Source: Chlamydiales bacterium
GTDB taxonomy: Bacteria; Chlamydiota; Chlamydiia; Chlamydiales; JACKPQ01
Direction: 5' to 3'
Assembly: GCA_024233455.1 (NCBI GenBank)
Contig: JACKPP010000002.1
Coordinates: 248,001-312,000 of the forward strand
DNA: 64,000 nucleotides
The notes below the pieces were generated by a model. That model was not told the origin of the DNA, made no database searches, and was given only the letters and a program-made list of their open reading frames with translations. Position numbers and translations under genes: made by a program. Shown here in pieces: positions 8,951-16,493 of the stretch. Each line of letters begins with the position of its first letter. The first letter of the stretch is position 1.

Positions 8951-9125
8951 TATTCTCCTCATTTTGAACATCATTAGGGAATAGCAATTCTTCCTTACGT
9001 ACTTTACCCTCTGTTGCTTCTTCAATTTTTCTTGCAGCCCCTACCGAAGGAATCCCCCCTCTAAATTTTTTAACCAATTCATCAATGAACTCTACTGATT
9101 TATATAGTGGCATTTTGTCTTTCAA
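8943..9125 (-). CDS. small protein upstream of and coupled to the BRO-N gene
   Basis: A 60-residue charged protein from a TTG at 9125, or 56 residues from the ATG at 9113. It contains EFIDELVKKFRGGIPSVGAA and a Glu-rich tail. Its stop overlaps the BRO-N start by 8 bp. I do not recognise a family; the position suggests a two-gene cassette with the BRO-N protein. Confidence 0.45.
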   Translation of the reverse strand: MKDKMPLYKSVEFIDELVKKFRGGIPSVGAARKIEEATEGKVRKEELLFPNDVQNEENNE

Positions 9126-9204
9126 TCATGCCTATAGTGATTTTTTTAGCTCTTTCCAATGATTCAAACCATAATCCTTTTCATTTTACATAAGTTAGCC
9201 TTTT

Positions 9205-9290
9205 GCTTATGGAAGAGTGGCAGAAAATCGCGACTGTCTTTTTTATGAAATTTGCTTTAGCAGTCTCGGGGCCGCAGTCCATCCCTCCTC
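9205..9290 (+). repeat. internally deleted tRNA-Ser/hairpin fragment, array copy B
   Basis: Starts with the tRNA-Ser 5' end (GGAAGAGTGGCAG), continues as a corrupted anticodon arm (CGCGACTGTCTT) and jumps to the tail of the hairpin insert (CTCGGGGCCGCAGTCC, ending at 9280), then ATCCCTCCTC. It is a deletion derivative of the unit found intact at 9291-9520. With copy A it brackets the BRO-N cassette. Confidence 0.7.
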
Positions 9291-9728
9291 GTATTCATCT
9301 AAACTATTGATCTTTTCATTTACATAAGTTAGAATGGTATTTTCGCTTCGCATGGAAGAGTGGCAGAGTGGCCGATCGCGACTGTCTTGAAAACAGTTTA
9401 CGGGAAACTTATGCGGGGGTTCGACTCTTTTGCTTTAGCAAAAGAGGAGCGCTCGAGCGCAAGCGAGGGCGACCCCGTAGGGGCAAGGCTCCGCCTCGGG
9501 GCCGCAGTCCATCCCTCCTCGTATTCATCTAAACTATTGATCTTTTCATTTACATAAGTTAGAATGGTATTTTCGCTTCGCATGGAAGAGTGGCAGAGTG
9601 GCCGATCGCGACTGTCTTGAAAACAGTTTACGGGAAACTTATGCGGGGGTTCGACTCTTTTGCTTCAGCAAAAGAGGAGCGCTTTCGCAAGCGAGGGCGA
9701 CAAGCAAGGGGGCCGAGTCCATCCCCTC
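9291..9728 (+). repeat. two tandem units: leader, tRNA-Ser 5' part, hairpin insert (copies C and D)
   Basis: Unit C (9291-9520, 230 bp) and unit D (9521-9728, 208 bp) are nearly identical in the leader and in the tRNA-Ser 5' part (9354-9424 and 9584-9654). In each, the tRNA is interrupted after GTTCGA of the T-loop by the hairpin insert (9425-9510, 86 bp; 9655-9720, 66 bp with an internal deletion) and resumes with ATCCC. The following sequence is the next leader rather than the acceptor 3' strand, so neither unit can form a tRNA by itself. Confidence 0.82.
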
Positions 9729-9791
9729 GTATTCATCTAAACTATTGATCTTTTCATTTACATAAGTTAGAATGGTATTTTCGCTTCGCAT

Positions 9792-9871
9792 GGAAGAGTG
9801 GCAGAGTGGCCGATCGCGACTGTCTTGAAAACAGTTTACGGGAAACCGTACGTTCGAATCCTCCTCTTCCG
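9792..9871 (+). tRNA. tRNA-Ser(UGA)-like gene with a defective T-stem
   Basis: The only array member with both ends. Acceptor strands GGAAGAG (9792-9798) and CTCTTCC (9864-9870) pair fully. The anticodon arm is ACTGT-CTTGAAA-ACAGT with anticodon TGA, and the variable arm TACGG-GAAA-CCGTA is perfect. The T-loop TTCGAAT is present, but its 5' stem strand is missing: only about 4 nt remain between loop and acceptor and they do not pair. Total length is 80 nt against about 86-90 for class II serine tRNAs. A search program may call it; I doubt that it functions. Confidence 0.55.
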
Positions 9872-9883
9872 GAACTTCTCTTC

Positions 9884-10223
9884 ACACAATTTCTTATCCG
9901 ATCAAACTCCTACCACACATAGGGATGAGAACCCATGGGTTCGACTCTTTTGCTTTAGCAAAAGAGGAGCGCTCGAGCGCAAGCGAGGGCGACCCCGTAG
10001 GGGCAAGGCTCCGCCTCGGAGCCGCAGTCCATCCCTCCTCTTCCGAACTTTTATTCTCCTACACAATTTCTTATCCGATCAAACTCCTACCACACATAGG
10101 GATGAGAACCCATGGGTTCGACTCTTTTGCTTTAGCAAAAGAGGAGCGCTCGAGCGCAAGCGAGGGCGACCCCGTAGGGGCAAGGCTCCGCCTCGGAGCC
10201 GCAGTCCATCCCTCCACTTCCGA
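9884..10223 (+). repeat. two 177-bp tandem units with the hairpin insert and tRNA-Ser 3' end
   Basis: Starting downstream of the tRNA-Ser-like gene, a 177-bp unit is repeated twice: ACACAATTTCTTATCCG, then ACCCATGGGTTCGA, the 86-bp insert (9945-10030 and 10122-10207), then ATCCCTCCTCTTCCG (10031-10045) or ATCCCTCCACTTCCG (10208-10222). The last piece is the T-loop end plus the acceptor 3' strand of tRNA-Ser. Each insert contains a CTCTTTTGC/GCAAAAGAG hairpin, the palindrome GCGCTCGAGCGC, CCCC-GTA-GGGG and AGGC-TCC-GCCT. Open frames in this region are artefacts of the repeat. Confidence 0.8.
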
Positions 10224-10320
10224 ATTAAAGTTACCAAATTGGCACTCGAAAAATCTGAGAAGAGTGTCTCATGTCCATTAAATTCACCCCCTCCTCTTGT
10301 CAAACTGTAGAATTAGCCAA

Positions 10321-10809
10321 TCATGCCGGAATACTTCTGGTTAGCTCAGTGCGTTTGTCAGCATGTTTTTCTGCAGCATTTACCAATCTCTCAAATCCCT
10401 TGATTAGATCTTCAATTCCTCCAGATATATCTTTTTTAAACAGTTTACCAATGCCCACAAGCATACGAGCGATGCCCAACCATCGATTGGGGTTAAATTC
10501 TTTGGAAGCGATAGCTAAAGCTTCTTTATTTTGAGATGAATCTAAAGCCCGGCATACTTTTTTTAGGCTTTTGTATTCATTCTTTGTTAAATCAGCTTTG
10601 GCTAGATTGGGGCGGATTTCATGCAACATTTTGGAATATTCTAAGCTATTTGATTTACTAGAAAACAACCACTTCCAAATTGAAACAGAACTTTGAAAAG
10701 CTTCCTGTGGTGGACTTTTCAGATCTATGAGCTCTTGGATGGAATCTTCGACTTCTCCTCCAAATAATGTACCAGCAAATAAAACTGCGCAAATCACAAA
10801 CTTACCCAT
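10321..10809 (-). CDS. hypothetical secreted protein
   Basis: About 162 residues beginning with a signal peptide (MGKFVICAVLFAGTLFGGEVED). GGAGGT sits immediately before a double ATG (10812 and 10809); the second gives better spacing. The mature part is helical and charged (KSLKKVCRALDSSQNKEALA, IARMLVGIGKLFKKDISGG), with no domain I recognise. It stands alone between the tRNA repeat array and the P-type ATPase, transcribed in the same direction as the ATPase and downstream of it. Confidence 0.55.
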   Translation of the reverse strand: MGKFVICAVLFAGTLFGGEVEDSIQELIDLKSPPQEAFQSSVSIWKWLFSSKSNSLEYSKMLHEIRPNLAKADLTKNEYKSLKKVCRALDSSQNKEALAIASKEFNPNRWLGIARMLVGIGKLFKKDISGGIEDLIKGFERLVNAAEKHADKRTELTRSIPA

Positions 10810-10880
10810 CATACCTCCAGAGTAAAGATTTGAGCACAAGTCTAAGTCTTAAAAAATTTAATTGCTATTGATTTGTGCAG

Positions 10881-13235
10881 TCAACGCATGGAAGCATTAG
10901 TCTTGTTGACAAATGCTGTATGGTGCTGGTCCAGAAAGTAGTACAAAAGCACTTTTGTAAACATACAAATCACAAACCAAACGGCGATGTAAGCCCAGGA
11001 TAGCCCTACGTATTTCCAACCAAGACCTATAAAATCCCCTGCGTCTAGACCATAGACAGCTAAGAGCGTTCCAACGACTTGAGAAAATAGTGTCGCTAGA
11101 AAAAATTTCCATTCTGGCCAAGGCTTGGAGAAAATGTTTCGGCGATTGCGCGTTAAATATATCGTCAAATTACCACCGCAAAGGATTGCTAAAAAGGCCA
11201 GAGTTCGGCTTTTATCTAAATCAAAATGCCAATAATTTTGCCCGATCCAATAGAGGCCAAAAGTAGAGATAACGCCAACCACAGCTAAACCAATGGCAAT
11301 GGTGAAAACCTCGCGCATGTTCCATGCAACAGGATGAGGTTCTGGCTGCATTTGGTCGTAGGCAATCATCATGATTGGAATGTCGTTGAGTAGCGCGATC
11401 ACAATGATCATCATAGCGGTGAGGGGATGGGTATGAAATAGGATCATGGCTAAAAAGAGAAAAAGCAAAAGACGCACTGTTTCACTTATGCGATACATAG
11501 CATAGCTTTTCATCCGTCCAAAAATAGATCTGGCCTCAGCAATTGCGGTTTTAATCACCATGAGACCAGGTTCGGTGAGAATCAAATCAGCAGCAGCTCT
11601 GGCCGCATCCGTTGCGTTGCTTACAGCAACACCAATATCCGCTTGTTTAAGCGCTGGGGCGTCATTGACGCCATCGCCAGTCATTCCCACGATATGTTTT
11701 TTCTCTTGCAGTTTCTGTACAATAGCAAACTTATGCTCGGGAAATACTTCGGCAAAGCCGTCGGCTTGTTCTAAGTCTAAAGTAGCATTAAATGGGGCAA
11801 TGCTGGTGCCAAGATCAAGCTTTCCAGCAATTTGCTTGGCAATTGCTGTGTGGTCTCCTGTGACCATTTTGATATCAACACCTAGCTCCTTGATCTCATC
11901 AATGGTCTCTTTAGTGTCTTCACGCGGTGGATCAAAGAGCGGAATAAGGCCTAAAAAGGTCCACGTTTTACCATCGCCTCTGGCCACACCCAAAGTGCGA
12001 AAACCTTGAGCGGCAAAAGCATCAATTTTTTGATTCACTTCGGCAGCGAATTTAGGTTTTGCCATTTCCAAAAGGACTTGTGGAGCCCCTTTTGCTGCAA
12101 AAAATTGATCGTTGATCTTCACTTCGGTTCGCTTGCGTACAGGATCAAATGGAATCATTTGGATAACATTTTCTAGCTTTGATAGATCAACGTTTGCCAA
12201 AATAGCCTGGTCTATAGCATCTCCCCCTTTTGTATCAGAGGCCAAAGCGGCAATGTGAAAAAGCTCAGTGTCATTGCACGCATAGGTCACGCTTTCTCCG
12301 ATAGTCAATTTGTTTTGAGTCAGTGTGCCGGTTTTGTCTGAACACAAAATGTCCATGCCAGCTAACTCTTCAATTGCAATTAGCTTAGAAACGATCGCTT
12401 TTAGCTTTGCCATGCGCGAGGCGCCAATGGCCATTGTCATAGAAAGCACCGCTGGAAGGGCTACTGGGATACCGGCAATCACTAGCACTAAAAGGAATAT
12501 GACTAAATTGCCAAAATCTAAATGAACCGTAGGCGATATTTGCATACGTACGATGGCAAAAATAAATAAAAACGCGGCAATACTGAGCGTTGCAAAGATT
12601 AAAAAATGGCCAATTTTTAGCACCGCTTCTTGGAAATGGGATTTGGTCTTGGCTTCAGTGACGAGTTTGGCCGTTTTGCCAAAAAACGTTTTAGACCCAA
12701 TCTCGGTAACCTCACCTACCATTTCTCCAAGCTTTACAGTTGTTCCTGAGTAGATCGTTTCTCCTATTTTTTTATCAACTGGCAAAGATTCCCCTGTCAG
12801 AGCCGATTGATCGACTGAAAGATACTCCCCTTCTTTGAGCTGGATATCCGCTGGAACAATATTTCCAAGCTTTACTTGAACACAATCGCCGGGAACCAAA
12901 TCTTTGGCATCCATTGTCTGCCATTTATCATCGCGCAAAACCCGCGCTTGTAATGCAAGTCCACTCTTCAAAGCCTCAATAGCATTACTGGCTTTATATT
13001 CTTGAAAAAATCCTAAGGCCGCATTGATAAGAAGAAGCGCTATTATCAAAATGAAATCCGGCCAGCGCCCAAGGCATGCCGATAGAACCGCGGCAATTTC
13101 AATCATCCAAGGGATAGGTCCCCAAAAAAAGGCAAACAGTCTAAGCCAAATACTGGTCTTTTGTTCCTCTAAAATATTTTGGCCAAACTCTAGCTGTCTT
13201 TTTTGAGCTTCAGTGCTACTAAGACCTTTTAACAT
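10881..13235 (-). CDS. P3A-type plasma-membrane proton ATPase
   Basis: A 784-residue P-type ATPase that most resembles proton-exporting P3A pumps of plants, fungi and some bacteria. It would expel protons using ATP at the inner membrane. Visible motifs are TGES (147-150) in the actuator domain, the phosphorylation motif DKTGTLT with Asp300, MVTGDHTAIAKQIA, and the hinge GDGVNDAPALKQADIGVAV. Around ten hydrophobic segments are present. The C-terminal autoinhibitory extension of eukaryotic H+-ATPases is lacking. The start overlaps the end of the glucan phosphorylase gene by 17 bp, so the two are co-transcribed. Ion specificity is inferred from overall similarity. Confidence 0.85.
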   Translation of the reverse strand: MLKGLSSTEAQKRQLEFGQNILEEQKTSIWLRLFAFFWGPIPWMIEIAAVLSACLGRWPDFILIIALLLINAALGFFQEYKASNAIEALKSGLALQARVLRDDKWQTMDAKDLVPGDCVQVKLGNIVPADIQLKEGEYLSVDQSALTGESLPVDKKIGETIYSGTTVKLGEMVGEVTEIGSKTFFGKTAKLVTEAKTKSHFQEAVLKIGHFLIFATLSIAAFLFIFAIVRMQISPTVHLDFGNLVIFLLVLVIAGIPVALPAVLSMTMAIGASRMAKLKAIVSKLIAIEELAGMDILCSDKTGTLTQNKLTIGESVTYACNDTELFHIAALASDTKGGDAIDQAILANVDLSKLENVIQMIPFDPVRKRTEVKINDQFFAAKGAPQVLLEMAKPKFAAEVNQKIDAFAAQGFRTLGVARGDGKTWTFLGLIPLFDPPREDTKETIDEIKELGVDIKMVTGDHTAIAKQIAGKLDLGTSIAPFNATLDLEQADGFAEVFPEHKFAIVQKLQEKKHIVGMTGDGVNDAPALKQADIGVAVSNATDAARAAADLILTEPGLMVIKTAIAEARSIFGRMKSYAMYRISETVRLLLFLFLAMILFHTHPLTAMMIIVIALLNDIPIMMIAYDQMQPEPHPVAWNMREVFTIAIGLAVVGVISTFGLYWIGQNYWHFDLDKSRTLAFLAILCGGNLTIYLTRNRRNIFSKPWPEWKFFLATLFSQVVGTLLAVYGLDAGDFIGLGWKYVGLSWAYIAVWFVICMFTKVLLYYFLDQHHTAFVNKTNASMR

Positions 13236-15156
13236 AATACTTCTCCGTATACTCCCGCACCATGCGATTTGTCGAATACTGTGGCGTCAATTGCGCCATC
13301 GATTCCTTTACTTTTGCAGTCCATTTATCACTGTAAAAAAGAGGGATGATAGTATTTTCCAGTTGGTCGTATAGCTTAGACTCATCTTCCAAAGCAAATC
13401 CGACCGCTTCATGATAAGCCTCGGCCCACCATCCATCTAGCACCGAAAAATTTAACCCTCCATTTGCTAAAACTTTCATGCCACTTGTGCCGCTGGCTTC
13501 CCATGGCCGCATGGGCGTATTCACCCAGAGATCAACACCCTGAACTAACCGTTCGGCCACCAATATATCGTAGTCTGTTAAAAATACTGCATGAGGCCGC
13601 ACCTCTGGTCGCCTGATAAACTCCACCCATTTTTTAACCAGAGCCTGCCCTTCTTGGTCGGCTGGATGTGCTTTGCCAGCAACGATGAGCTGCACTGGTC
13701 TTTTTTGGTTTTGTAAAATATTAAGCAGGCGCTCTTGATCTTTTAGCAGCATATCGACGCGTTTATAAGCTGTAAAGCGCCTGGCAAATCCGATTGTGAA
13801 GACATCCGGGCGTAAAAAAGGAGTAAATTTCTGGCCGATGCGCTCTAAAGTGAGTTGCAATCGACTATGTGCATAGTCGACAAGCGTTTGGCGATTTTGA
13901 TTGCGCATCTGCTTGATTTTCGCATCAGGAAGATGGCGCACGTTGTCTAACTCGGCAAGCTCTCCTAGCCACCTCATTTCTCCGCAGGTTTCCTTCCACA
14001 GCAAATCAGAGGCTGGCGACTCCCAAGAAGGAAAATGCACCCCATTGGTTACATAGCCAACCTCTCTATCGGGAAACAGTTTTTGACTCACCAGACCATG
14101 TAGCTGACTTACTCCGTTCATATACCCGCTACATTTTGAAGCAAAAGTAGCCATGTTGAAAACATGCCCTTCAGCACCGAGCGGAAATAGTTGATCCAAA
14201 TCATCAAAAAAAGGACGCATCAGCTCCTTTTCGAAACGATCAAAACCAGCTGCAACTGGAGTGTGCGTAGTAAATAAAGTGCTTCCTTTAAACTGCTCTA
14301 TACTCCCCTTTTTAGCCCGCTCCCAAATAGCTAAAGCTGCATGCCCCTCGTTGAGATGGAAAAAATCTGCTTCAATTGCCAACGCATCCAAAAGCTTTAC
14401 TCCACCTATTCCCAAGACAATTTCTTGCTGCAAACGCATCAAAGTATCACCACCATACAGCTCGCTTGTAATCGCCCGATCCACAGGAAAATTGAGCAAA
14501 TCGTTGCTATCTAGTAAATACAGATCGACCTTGCCAATTTTTGCCCTATGAACGCGGAGCCAAACCTTGCGCCCTGGAAACTGAAGCGGGATACGCACAT
14601 CGAGTCTTTTGAGCGGCAATTGTCCAGGTTCATTGTAGGGGTAAAGTGCCCTCTGCTCACCATCTACGGTTAAACTTTGCCTGAAAAATCCCTGCTGGTA
14701 CAAAAGTCCAATCCCTACGATAGGCACGCCCAGATCACTGCAAGACTTTAAATGGTCTCCAGCTAAGATACCAAGACCACCAGAATAAATCGGCAGGGCC
14801 TCGCTTAATCCATATTCCATGGAAAAATAGGCAATTTTTTTGAATTTACCCTGATGAAACTGCTCAAACCAAGATGTGCGATTTGCAGCCTTATTGCGCC
14901 TAGCAATCTGTTGATCCAACAGCGCTAAAAATTGAGGCGTTGCCAATAGTTCATCTATGCGGTTTCTGGGAGTGCTCTGCAATAAAATCCAAGGATTACG
15001 CGTCAAATTCCAGAGCCTTTGATCCAAGCAACTCCAAAGCTCATCGGCAAAAAAACTCGATGAAGACTTCAAATCAAGTGCCAGGTCAGTCAAATCCCTA
15101 TATCGATCCATAACACCATCATATGACAATAAATTATTTGAAATAAAGCTTTCCAT
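13219..15156 (-). CDS. alpha-glucan phosphorylase (short GlgP-type family)
   Basis: A 645-residue enzyme expected to release glucose-1-phosphate from glycogen or maltodextrin. It begins with the small helical domain of the alternative phosphorylase family (CLDQRLWNLTRNPWILLQ). The conserved core follows (AYFSMEYGLSEALPIYSGGL, GILAGDHLKSCSDLGVP, HLNEGHAAL, GFARRFTAYKR, and EASGTSGMKVLANGGLNFSV with the pyridoxal-phosphate-binding Lys region). It is clearly shorter than E. coli-type GlgP (~800-815 residues) and belongs to the other group. First gene of a two-gene operon with the P3A ATPase, divergent from rlmB. Confidence 0.85.
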   Translation of the reverse strand: MESFISNNLLSYDGVMDRYRDLTDLALDLKSSSSFFADELWSCLDQRLWNLTRNPWILLQSTPRNRIDELLATPQFLALLDQQIARRNKAANRTSWFEQFHQGKFKKIAYFSMEYGLSEALPIYSGGLGILAGDHLKSCSDLGVPIVGIGLLYQQGFFRQSLTVDGEQRALYPYNEPGQLPLKRLDVRIPLQFPGRKVWLRVHRAKIGKVDLYLLDSNDLLNFPVDRAITSELYGGDTLMRLQQEIVLGIGGVKLLDALAIEADFFHLNEGHAALAIWERAKKGSIEQFKGSTLFTTHTPVAAGFDRFEKELMRPFFDDLDQLFPLGAEGHVFNMATFASKCSGYMNGVSQLHGLVSQKLFPDREVGYVTNGVHFPSWESPASDLLWKETCGEMRWLGELAELDNVRHLPDAKIKQMRNQNRQTLVDYAHSRLQLTLERIGQKFTPFLRPDVFTIGFARRFTAYKRVDMLLKDQERLLNILQNQKRPVQLIVAGKAHPADQEGQALVKKWVEFIRRPEVRPHAVFLTDYDILVAERLVQGVDLWVNTPMRPWEASGTSGMKVLANGGLNFSVLDGWWAEAYHEAVGFALEDESKLYDQLENTIIPLFYSDKWTAKVKESMAQLTPQYSTNRMVREYTEKYYVKRS

Positions 15157-15228
15157 TTATTTTATTCCAAAAGCAGCATCAACGAAAAGAATGCATCCGT
15201 TTGACAAATATGGTAAGCTTGCAGGACT

Positions 15229-15954
15229 ATGGCCAGAGATCAACAGCTCATTATGGGCAAAAACTGCATCCGTGAAGTCTTGAGCGCTACTCCAGAGCGC
15301 CTTCTTGAAGTCTACACCTGTCAAAAACCTACTGATACGCTGTACCAAGAGTTACAAAAAAGAGCCATCAAAATCAAAATAGTTCCTAAACATACCCTGA
15401 CCGAGATTGCCTCTTCTGATTCCCACCAATCTTATGTGGCAGCGGTTAGGCCTCGCGCTAATATTGATTTAAAAAGTTTTTTGAAACAGCCTCGCGAAAA
15501 AAGTCTAGTCCTGATGCTGGATTCTATTCATGACCCTCAAAATCTAGGCTCCATTTTGCGTTCTGCCGAATGTTTCGGGGCAGATTTGGTCGTTTTCTCT
15601 AAAAACCGCGGTGCCGACATCACTCCCACAGTCTCTAAAACCAGTGCCGGTGCCAGCGAGCTTATTCCCATCTCCAAAATTTCTAATCTTGCTGAGGCCA
15701 TTAAAGCTTTTCAAAAAGCGGGTTTTTGGGCCGTGACTGCCGATGTGGGTAGCCACTGCCAAAGCCTCTACACTTTTGAGTTTCCCGCAAAAACTTTATT
15801 AATTATGGGATCTGAGGGCAAAGGTGTACAGCCTCTCATTCATAAACTCTGCGATTTTCACCTCACCATTCCAATGTTAGGCCGTATTGATTCCCTAAAC
15901 GTTTCACAAGCAACCGCGGTCATTTGCAGCCATTACCACGCCTTTAAAACATAA
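15229..15954 (+). CDS. rlmB: 23S rRNA 2'-O-methyltransferase of the SpoU/TrmH family (RlmB-like)
   Basis: A 241-residue SPOUT methyltransferase. The N-terminal ~75 residues are the L30e-like substrate-binding domain (MGKNCIREVLSATPERLLEV). The trefoil-knot domain carries the three SpoU motifs: HDPQNLGSILRSAECFGAD, LLIMGSEGKGV and IDSLNVSQATAV. RlmB methylates G2251 of 23S rRNA using S-adenosylmethionine; the exact target is inferred from family resemblance. Transcribed divergently from the phosphorylase operon, with about 70 bp between starts. Confidence 0.88.
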   Translation: MARDQQLIMGKNCIREVLSATPERLLEVYTCQKPTDTLYQELQKRAIKIKIVPKHTLTEIASSDSHQSYVAAVRPRANIDLKSFLKQPREKSLVLMLDSIHDPQNLGSILRSAECFGADLVVFSKNRGADITPTVSKTSAGASELIPISKISNLAEAIKAFQKAGFWAVTADVGSHCQSLYTFEFPAKTLLIMGSEGKGVQPLIHKLCDFHLTIPMLGRIDSLNVSQATAVICSHYHAFKT

Positions 15955-15978
15955 AATAGTAACAATCAGGGGAAAAAT

Positions 15979-16440
15979 ATGTCGTTAAGTGATCTAGGAA
16001 TTGTGGTGAGTCGCGTTGAACGTCCAATTTGTCATTATGAATTTAACTTTAGCGATATTGACCTGTCTGAGTCTTTATCCCATTCTACAACGAAAACTGC
16101 AGTAAGCAGATTTTATGAATTAAGCCGCTCTGAGCAGCAAGGTGTACATAGCGATTTACTAAATACAATAGGCAAGATAGATAATATGAGGACTATTCAC
16201 GCTTGCGAAGTGACTATGCTTCAAGGAAACCACAATGATAAATGCCACATCCAAATCTCAGCTAAGCGTTCAAGAAAATCAAGAAAAATTGGTCTGTATG
16301 AGGGGTATATCGAGAGTTATAAGCACGCTAAAGACTACTTAAGATTTTTGGAAACCGCGTTGTACTACGCCCCTTATTATGATGGTTATCAAAAATTGAA
16401 ATCAAAATATCAAAAAACTTCTTTAGACAATTTCCGATGA
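15979..16440 (+). CDS. hypothetical protein
   Basis: A 153-residue soluble protein with no domain I recognise and no signal peptide or membrane segment. The centre is basic (KRSRKSRKIGLYEGYIESY) and the end is Tyr/Lys-rich (YYAPYYDGYQKLKSKYQK). A ribosome binding site (AGGGG) precedes the ATG. It lies 24 bp downstream of rlmB and could be read from the same transcript. Confidence 0.55.
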   Translation: MSLSDLGIVVSRVERPICHYEFNFSDIDLSESLSHSTTKTAVSRFYELSRSEQQGVHSDLLNTIGKIDNMRTIHACEVTMLQGNHNDKCHIQISAKRSRKSRKIGLYEGYIESYKHAKDYLRFLETALYYAPYYDGYQKLKSKYQKTSLDNFR

Positions 16441-16493
16441 CGAGTTACACCGAATAATCAGTAATAACATCAGCCCTACCCAAAGAAATTCAG

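Noticed and set aside
9792..9871. Fully functional tRNA-Ser(UGA)
   Set aside because: Acceptor, anticodon and variable arms pair well, but the T-stem 5' strand is missing and the length is only 80 nt. I kept it as tRNA-like at reduced confidence.
7911..10310. Several open reading frames (products containing ALAKEERSSASEGD) in the tRNA-Ser repeat array
   Set aside because: They are translations of the 86-bp hairpin element and tRNA fragments, occur at each copy in several frames and lack ribosome binding sites.
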